From Treponema putidum (GTDB taxonomy: Bacteria; Spirochaetota; Spirochaetia; Treponematales; Treponemataceae): 64,000 nucleotides of DNA. The position numbers and the translations under genes were made by a program. The DNA lies in assembly GCF_000755145.1 (NCBI RefSeq), contig NZ_CP009228.1, positions 2,589,694-2,653,693 on the forward strand, read 5' to 3'. The first letter of the stretch is position 1; each line of letters opens with the position of its first letter. Below, in pieces: positions 58,101 to 64,000 of the stretch. The notes below the pieces were generated by a model that ran no database searches, was not told the DNA's origin, and saw only the letters and a program-made list of their open reading frames with translations.

Positions 58101-61100
58101 GTGAATTACTATTGTTTTCATTACGGCGCTGTCTTTTGCTTCGGTGCTTATTTTGTTTTCGGTTACGGTGTACCAAAAGGAATCGGCCGGTGTGTGATAT
58201 TCATATTTTGCGTAAGGGGTTTCTCCGGCTTTGATTATTTTTCCGTTGTTTTTATCTCTTTCATAATCGTAGGGACTTCTCACCTCGGTTACTCGCCCAA
58301 AGTTGTCATATTTATAACTCATACTGTTCCCGGCGCTGTCCGTTTCTTTTAATTTTACGCCTAAGACGCTGTCCCATTCTATTTCGCTTATGTAAGGAGC
58401 TTCCCCTTTAGAGCTTATCTCTTTTATTTCAATCGGGTAGATACCGTCAAGGTATTTGTATTCACTTCGCTTTCCTGTCGGGCCTGTTAGCGCTTTTATG
58501 TTTCCTTCATCCGTCCATTCTATACGGTTTAATAAGAATGAAGAATTGGATGTGTATTGTTTTAGTTCGGTTAAGGCTCCCGTTCTCGCATCATAGCTTC
58601 CTTCTCTTTTGCGTAAGAGCGTTCCGGTCTTTCCGTGTAGGACTTGTATTTTTTCAGGGTGTGCTTTAAAGTATGCTTCTCCGTTTCCGCCTTTCCAGTA
58701 TGTTATTTCTGCTATGATGTCATCGTTTGTGTTTGTGACGTCTCCCTTGTCATAGAGTTTTGTTACGTTGCCGTATTTGTCGTACTCGTATTCGCTTTCA
58801 GTTTTTATTTCACTGTAGCCTTCCCGTACGGTGTTTACTTCTTTTTTTATTCTCGCATGGGGAGCTGTGTCTATCTCATATTCTTTTATTGAGTATACTC
58901 TGTTTCCGTTTTTTATTATTTCGCGCTTTACCATGCCTTTGCGGTAGTAAGAGTCGATATAATATTCCGTTTCGGTTACCGTACCTACGGCGTTTTTACT
59001 TCTTACCGTTTTAAAGCCGTAGAATTCTTTTTCTATTCTGTTATAATAGCCGTCCTCGTAAGTGTAATAGGTTGTATACTCTTGTTCATTGCCTGTTTTA
59101 GTTTTTAGACCCGACCTTGCAGTTACTTCGCTTAATACGTATTTACATTGTGGAAGTGCTGCGGTGTTTCCTACCCGCTCATATTTTAATTCATAGCTTC
59201 CGCCTTGGGGTAGTTTTATTTTTTTAAGTAAGCCTACCTTTCCTAAAAGGTTGCGCTGGACGTACACGGCTCCGTTACTTCCCGGTATTCTTAATACTCG
59301 GTCAGCTAAACCGTCGCCGTCTATGTCAAGCATTGAAACGTTTACACCGGAAACTCTTCCCGATGCATTAACACCTGCTCCTGCCGAAAATGACAGGTTT
59401 AGACTATAACCTGTAAGAGGTATCAATACATTGCCTGAAACTCCTCCGTTTGTACCGGCACCGAAATTTACGGTTGAAGACATATTTAAACAATTAATCT
59501 TTTTTATAAGAAATGCAGACAATGGGTTTAAAGCCAATCCATCGCTTAAAACGGCCGAATCAAAACCGCTGTTTAGATATTTTCCCAATCCCGGAATATT
59601 TTTTAAAAAAGCCACACCCAAATTAGCATCACTTACAAAAAATAATTTTGCCTTATCTTCAGACGATAAATCCCATTCAGGAAGATTTATCGTCATCTCC
59701 TTTTCTATCTTTCCGCCGGTATTTACGGTGATTACAGCCGCATTATTTTTATTACTAAGACTCATCATATCGGGTAAATGACCTCGTAAATTTACAAACT
59801 GTCTTTTCGTGTCGGTATAACTTCCCGAATATGACAGTGAACCCGATAAATTGGCCGATACCGTATCGGTTTTTACGCCTTCATTGGCATAAGTATTACT
59901 CAAAGATGTTGAAAGATTTAAAACTCCTGATACGGTATGTGTTTCAGTTTTTCCTAGATTTACTTTTAAAATATTATCTCCTGCAAAGCATACCTTATCC
60001 CCGCAGTTCAAATAAGAACCTTCTTTTCTCACGCTATCAGGTAAACCGTCTCCATTTATATCCATAAAGGAAGTTTCATCTACTCCGGACCCCTTAGATT
60101 TGCTTAAATTGGCTCCTGTACTTATAGGATTTACGATTGTCGAATAAAGCAGTTTTCCTTTGGAGCTGTATACTTTTTTATTTACTCCTCCTCCGCTTAC
60201 TCCTCCTCCGGTTGATGTTATCTTATCGGAGGTTTCTATAATTTTACTCAAATCTTGAATATAATATTCTTTTTCAAAACCTTTTCCGTCTCCTAAAGAA
60301 ACTTTTATATTTTGCCCTTCTTTTTGTATTATATCCGCTTTTCCGTCTCCGTTTACATCACTCAATAAAATATCGACATAGGTTTCCCCTTGGCTTGTAC
60401 TACGGCTGATATCACCGCTAATAGACGTTTCTTGTATTTTCTCCATTTCATCAGCAATTCCATTCATTAATTTTTTTATCTCTTGAACCTTAATTGAATC
60501 AAAAACCTTAGTATAATTCAAAGAAGGGGAATAAGAGTGTTCTTTGCTTTTATTTACTGAACGTCTAATCGATATACCAGACAAATTTGAAGGCTTTATT
60601 CCGGGAATAGTATAATATACACTACCTCCGCTCCTATTTATAAATATAAGGTCTTCTTTTATATACGGGCAATATCTTTGTAAACTATCTCCGCTTTCAG
60701 ATAAAGATTCCGAGACATTTCCTATATAATATTGTTCGTCTATATCTACTTTGGACTCTGCTTCCTTTTTTATGGGTGTTATTTTTTGTCCATCTGAAAG
60801 TATAAACTCCTCATTTTTTCTAATAGGATAATACAACGGAATTTCTTTTCCATTCAGATTTTTTGAAATATTATCCTTATTGGCTTCCATATCATTGATA
60901 TCTTTATTTATTGCATTAGAAGATTCATATGCTATCCTCTTCAATTTTTCTTCACTAAATGCATTTTCTTCATAGTTTTGGTCTTTTATCCATACACCAT
61001 AATACCATTGTTTATTTCCCCCTGATAAAAATTCTTTTACTCCGCATTTAGTATCAATGTTTATTATTTTCTCTACTTCTACCTCCTTTATAATTTTTTC

Positions 61101-64000
61101 TCCATTCTCTTCTACTTCCTGCAACTCTTTATATTTACGTTTTTCTGCTTCAGTATATTTAATAACTTCTTCCGATAATTGATTGTTTGAAAAATCTTTT
61201 GCACTATCCCAAGTCTCTATAAATATATTTTTTGATTTTAAAATTCCATTTTCAAATATAGGAAGCCTTATATAAGGATATTCTCCCTTGTAATCCATAA
61301 CCTGATATTCATTATTCTTATCATATTTAAGATATGTTTTTATTACGTCATATCGCCCTAAACCTATATTTTGCTCATCATCTTTAAGTTTATTGTATTT
61401 TAATAAAGCATGTGTGTAAGCTTCTCCTTCTAAAGCAAGGAGTTCTTCCTTTGTAAGAAGATTTAATGCTTCAATATCTTTTAAATTATATATTTTTTCT
61501 ATATCATCATATTCATACTTACGCTCCCTAATAAATATCGATAATCCATATTCAATCAGTATTTTATTTAATCTTTCTTTTTCTTCCTCGCTTATCTCCT
61601 CTTTTATATTATAATGGTTTCCTTCTTCACTAATTTTATAAACACTGCCTATAAATAATTTTCCTTCTTCTCCTTCCAGTTTTTCTGCCATTTTTTCTAT
61701 TTTTAAATAAAGTCCTTTATTTATCTTTTTCCATTTTTCATTATCCAATGTGTAGGACACATATCCTTTATTCTCTTTCCATACCTTCATAAATTCTTCA
61801 TATGAAAGTTTAAATGCTTTAGGCTGATAATTATCCAATTCATAACTTAAAACTACTTTGTTACTGTTTATTTTTGTTTTTATTCTTTTCTGCCTATAAC
61901 TTTCTTCTACTGCTATCACTTCTCCAAATTCTTCTTCTTCAAGAAAAATCTTTCTATTCTTTAATATTAAAAATTTATTACCTATTTTATCTAAATAAAT
62001 ATCGCCGTTGGTATCTATATATCCGATACCTTTAAATTTCACCTCTCTCCTTTTCTCTTTCCCTTTAATTTCCCATGTATCTCCGGTAAATAATCCTTTA
62101 TTAGGATATATATTCTCTTCTAGTCCCCTTATATATTTATTTTTATATCTTAATATCTTTTCTAAAGTTTGCACATCTATATTCTTAAATACATTCCTAA
62201 GTTTTATTTCTTTATCGATAGGATTTCTTCCAGGCCAATCTTTAAACTTATATAACAACACATCTTTATCATGTAAAATATATTTTTCACTTGTTATTTC
62301 ATATGTATACATACTTATAAGCAATTTTTTTAATTCTTTTTGTTTATCATCACCTTCATAACCCGCAGCCTGTAAAATTAAATCCATGTCTTCTTTGTGT
62401 ATATATTTTGGTACAAAATAGCCGTTTTTTATTAAGTAATAAGCTGCTTTTGTTTTTTCTACATTATCTTTATTTATTCCTTCATTTAATATTTCTTGCC
62501 AATCGTCTTTGACCACATATTGCCATGTATATTCATCTTCATATTCTTTTCTTCTCAATATTTCTAATTCCGTATCCTTTAGAATACTTTCTCTATCTAC
62601 CCTCCATAATACTACATTTTCCATATCTGAAAAGGGTTCGATACTTTTATATCTTACCTTCACATTCCATTTTATTCTCTGACCGCTTTTTTTACATTCT
62701 CCATAAGGCACAAAATATAAGTTTCCTCTACCTTTTATACTGTCTTCATTAATACTATGGCTATATCTATTCCCTTCATTTATTATTTTGTTTGATATTT
62801 TTTTATTTCCTTTATATATTTGAAACCGTATCTCATCATAATTACTTTCACCGTCATCAAATCTTCCTTCAGTTTCTATTTCTATCTTTCCATTGTACCG
62901 GCCGATCCAATTCCGAAACGGATTTTGTTGATAAAAACTATCATTGTATTCTTTAGCTGCCGCTTTATCAAGTTTGATTTCGGCTATCTTTAATCTGTCA
63001 ATATTTTCAAATTCAGTACGGACAAATCTTTTACCCGTATTCTTCAAATAATACCCCGCTCCTTCTATTACTATATCTATAAAACCGTCTCCATTAATAT
63101 CGCTAAATGAAGTTTTTAACTTTGTTATCGTATCTTGTTTTGCACGTGAATATGTGAATCCTGGTGAGGGTACTCCATCAGGGGTTCCAATTCCTCCATA
63201 TACATTTAGACTTGTTCCTGTACTGTCACTGACTTCTTTTTCTATTCCTTCAATATCGGCATCCCATTTTTCAGCAGGGCCAAAACCATTCCCCGTATTA
63301 AGACTAACCAAAAATCCGCCCCTGCATTGTGAAACCGCATCAGGCCTTCCGTCTCCGTTTATATCCAAATATAGCTGCTCACTTACACTGTTCCCGGAAC
63401 TTTTACTTCCTCCTCCTCCTACCGTAATCCTTCCATCATACTTTCCAGTCAGATCACCAACTCCTATGCCCCCTGACCCTGAAATATTAGCTCCCTTCGA
63501 ATTTCCGCTTGTTACGCGTATTCCGCCCGTATTTTTATCAAGAATTCCGCTTCCCTTATACCACCTCTCCGTTTCTCCAAAGACTCTTATGCTTCCATCT
63601 TCATACTTCCCGGCATCCTCATATTCAAACCTATATGCGTATACTCCTTCTTCTCTTCCCCTTCCCGTTACCTCTATGCTATCCAATAAGCTTTCTAAAA
63701 ATGCATTATCTTTATAATTAAATTTATATGTCTTTACTTCCTCTCCTTTAACTTCCGTTTTTATCTCTCTTATCCTTTTACTTTCCTTCTTTAAATACTT
63801 TCCCCTTCCCTCTACTCTTACATCCCCTCTTCCCTCATACTCTATCTTTATTCGCCTCTCTCTTTCTTTCCCATACACTATTTCCTTTAATACTACCTCT
63901 TCCCCTTCTACGCTTTTTCCATTTTCATAGTTATATTCTATTACGTTTCCAAAACTATCCCTTATCTCATCCAAGTAATAGAGGTATTTTCTCCCTTCGC
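55167..64000 (-). CDS. Full-length SpvB/TcdB-like Rhs YD-repeat toxin with C39-like tip, N-terminus outside window
   Basis: The frame is open to the right edge (over 2,940 codons; in-frame codons continue above the first TTG at 63974). Counting from there, FG-GAP/VCBS-type calcium loops lie near residues 201 (DINGDGRPD), 291, 1208 (DVNGDGKAD), 1306 and 1553, with a degenerate one near 655 (DTNGDIYLD). This is the SpvB/TcdB midsection known from ABC toxins. YD repeats span ~1620-2690, followed by the Rhs core and DPTG near 2751. The ~180-residue tip has QYGPCYVMALFGVA (cysteine candidate) and YSHFGEG...LLWDP (histidine, aspartate), a C39-like pattern. This is the only copy with upstream delivery domains, so I take it as the expressed gene. 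Confidence 0.88.
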   Translation of the reverse strand, partial: EGRKYLYYLDEIRDSFGNVIEYNYENGKSVEGEEVVLKEIVYGKERERRIKIEYEGRGDVRVEGRGKYLKKESKRIREIKTEVKGEEVKTYKFNYKDNAFLESLLDSIEVTGRGREEGVYAYRFEYEDAGKYEDGSIRVFGETERWYKGSGILDKNTGGIRVTSGNSKGANISGSGGIGVGDLTGKYDGRITVGGGGSKSSGNSVSEQLYLDINGDGRPDAVSQCRGGFLVSLNTGNGFGPAEKWDADIEGIEKEVSDSTGTSLNVYGGIGTPDGVPSPGFTYSRAKQDTITKLKTSFSDINGDGFIDIVIEGAGYYLKNTGKRFVRTEFENIDRLKIAEIKLDKAAAKEYNDSFYQQNPFRNWIGRYNGKIEIETEGRFDDGESNYDEIRFQIYKGNKKISNKIINEGNRYSHSINEDSIKGRGNLYFVPYGECKKSGQRIKWNVKVRYKSIEPFSDMENVVLWRVDRESILKDTELEILRRKEYEDEYTWQYVVKDDWQEILNEGINKDNVEKTKAAYYLIKNGYFVPKYIHKEDMDLILQAAGYEGDDKQKELKKLLISMYTYEITSEKYILHDKDVLLYKFKDWPGRNPIDKEIKLRNVFKNIDVQTLEKILRYKNKYIRGLEENIYPNKGLFTGDTWEIKGKEKRREVKFKGIGYIDTNGDIYLDKIGNKFLILKNRKIFLEEEEFGEVIAVEESYRQKRIKTKINSNKVVLSYELDNYQPKAFKLSYEEFMKVWKENKGYVSYTLDNEKWKKINKGLYLKIEKMAEKLEGEEGKLFIGSVYKISEEGNHYNIKEEISEEEKERLNKILIEYGLSIFIRERKYEYDDIEKIYNLKDIEALNLLTKEELLALEGEAYTHALLKYNKLKDDEQNIGLGRYDVIKTYLKYDKNNEYQVMDYKGEYPYIRLPIFENGILKSKNIFIETWDSAKDFSNNQLSEEVIKYTEAEKRKYKELQEVEENGEKIIKEVEVEKIINIDTKCGVKEFLSGGNKQWYYGVWIKDQNYEENAFSEEKLKRIAYESSNAINKDINDMEANKDNISKNLNGKEIPLYYPIRKNEEFILSDGQKITPIKKEAESKVDIDEQYYIGNVSESLSESGDSLQRYCPYIKEDLIFINRSGGSVYYTIPGIKPSNLSGISIRRSVNKSKEHSYSPSLNYTKVFDSIKVQEIKKLMNGIADEMEKIQETSISGDISRSTSQGETYVDILLSDVNGDGKADIIQKEGQNIKVSLGDGKGFEKEYYIQDLSKIIETSDKITSTGGGVSGGGVNKKVYSSKGKLLYSTIVNPISTGANLSKSKGSGVDETSFMDINGDGLPDSVRKEGSYLNCGDKVCFAGDNILKVNLGKTETHTVSGVLNLSTSLSNTYANEGVKTDTVSANLSGSLSYSGSYTDTKRQFVNLRGHLPDMMSLSNKNNAAVITVNTGGKIEKEMTINLPEWDLSSEDKAKLFFVSDANLGVAFLKNIPGLGKYLNSGFDSAVLSDGLALNPLSAFLIKKINCLNMSSTVNFGAGTNGGVSGNVLIPLTGYSLNLSFSAGAGVNASGRVSGVNVSMLDIDGDGLADRVLRIPGSNGAVYVQRNLLGKVGLLKKIKLPQGGSYELKYERVGNTAALPQCKYVLSEVTARSGLKTKTGNEQEYTTYYTYEDGYYNRIEKEFYGFKTVRSKNAVGTVTETEYYIDSYYRKGMVKREIIKNGNRVYSIKEYEIDTAPHARIKKEVNTVREGYSEIKTESEYEYDKYGNVTKLYDKGDVTNTNDDIIAEITYWKGGNGEAYFKAHPEKIQVLHGKTGTLLRKREGSYDARTGALTELKQYTSNSSFLLNRIEWTDEGNIKALTGPTGKRSEYKYLDGIYPIEIKEISSKGEAPYISEIEWDSVLGVKLKETDSAGNSMSYKYDNFGRVTEVRSPYDYERDKNNGKIIKAGETPYAKYEYHTPADSFWYTVTENKISTEAKDSAVMKTIVIHDGLGRINYTAKEGEVYIDGTNDQTQTGWNISSAIYYDKAGRKTEEGMPFFYGGNLESDLKNALSYQAVEQFYELNDFTTIRNGTKYEYDDIDRNILTVLPDGHTQKNEYSINSSLQITKAIDPLENISISKKDARGNIREVERLDKNNSLLTKARYEYSVLGEMLRAYDANENLLSVTYDLLGRRTSIESKDTGKKEWIYDEKGRLYAETDSVLKNKAAEIRYEYDGFDRIVKTDYPFSQDIEYTYGAPGQKGAGQIVYKKDETGETRYKYGELNEVIKESRTINRYGAGSNPETASFEYRSDYLGRMQSMKYPDEETITYTYDKGGQLKGVSGVKTSSKGTAEYSYVNKILYDEHAQRVYIKYGNGVETRYKYDEKRRWLDTIETKNVQTQDIFQKIKYNFDAVGNVLGYNNDATTYETQQTYSYDNLYQLISVEGTSNQYKGKKSFGMTPVSIAKYKQTFAFDAIGNMTNKLSTTNIPGSQGNSYPKAELDYSLQYEYDPAYAHRLIHAGTRYYRYDANGNITAEKDGPFTDEEEFTFTYSYFENEDVYGTDYGFGLDAPKETEQANPQDLFAYRRNYTWNERNLLTKSSDRNFTVHYRYGEDGQRALKYTDEGRSETLYFNNFFTIHIPTQDQNNPQGLRVHKHIFVGNSRLVTAMTHTDNSGDNEEQKAKRYYYHSDHLGSAQFVTDWKGRQYEHIEYTPYGELWIEETAPGIDKLPFRFTGKELDEETGLYYYGARYLDPKYSRWLSGDPALNDYMACSSVGEGGIYNTINFNVYHYGGNNPVKYIDPTGEDHIAGNQYTGGTLDWYFKMQNLNQSNNKPSADQDLLENRVIMGTNNIPQYGPCYVMALFGVAQTRVGKNMTPEQVTTGIGYLIENKIIGMEKDKEYYVMDSVAIINYALDILGSDERALVLESKEGADASVVKTNNNSYGYSHFGEGDAEGKLLWDPLGEDTITQIDDIKYFQFQPKEIQE

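Noticed and set aside
1..64000. Shufflon or invertase-type switching
   Set aside because: All cassettes and elements point the same way and no recombinase, transposase or integrase gene is present in the window.

Overview
The window (about 37-40% GC in the large genes, more AT-rich between them) looks like an oral treponeme of the Treponema denticola group. This is inferred from codon and base composition, from several lipoproteins with the relaxed spirochaetal lipobox (for example LVSC, LFSC, ISC), and from a general resemblance to T. denticola coding style. No rRNA, tRNA or marker gene confirms it. Every credible gene lies on the minus strand, so biological order runs from base 64000 down to base 1.

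At the upstream (right) end is one very large Rhs/YD-repeat toxin gene (55167 to beyond 64000; N-terminus outside the window). It has SpvB/TcdB-like FG-GAP/VCBS calcium-loop repeats, a long YD-repeat shell, the Rhs-associated core and a C39-like cysteine-peptidase tip, followed by an overlapping gene for an exported, probable immunity protein. The remaining ~54 kb is a head-to-tail archive of 5'-truncated Rhs copies. Each cassette, read on the minus strand, is: (i) a conserved 0.35-0.48 kb multi-hairpin element that opens with an ATG and reads in frame into (ii) an Rhs fragment starting at one of a few fixed points of the parent gene, then (iii) the shared core ending in DPDG/DPTG, (iv) a different C-terminal tip, and (v) an overlapping or adjacent small gene, usually exported or membrane-bound, that is probably the immunity gene. 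There are 14 such elements plus one remnant.

Recognisable tips are C39-like cysteine peptidases (three), permuted papain/NlpC-P60-like peptidases (two, one split by a frameshift), HExxH or derived metallopeptidase-like tips (three, two with altered motifs), a tip common in Bacteroidetes Rhs proteins, a possible Ntox44-like tip, and several unknown ones. Most partner proteins carry signal peptides, lipoboxes or membrane helices, which fits toxins acting in the cell envelope. The stretch 12.2-16.4 kb is a decayed zone of immunity genes and toxin-tail stumps.

The likely working model is a polymorphic-toxin locus: the full-length gene is the expressed, deliverable toxin, and the orphan cassettes are a reservoir whose tips can be swapped in by homologous recombination through the shared YD/core sequence. 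Mosaics of two YD lineages, near-identical blocks tens of kb apart and a duplicated tip/immunity module support past exchange. The least explained part is the multi-hairpin element: its stems differ in sequence between copies while both arms stay complementary, it keeps an open in-frame reading frame, and one edge often matches the GTTRRRY core of integron attC sites.
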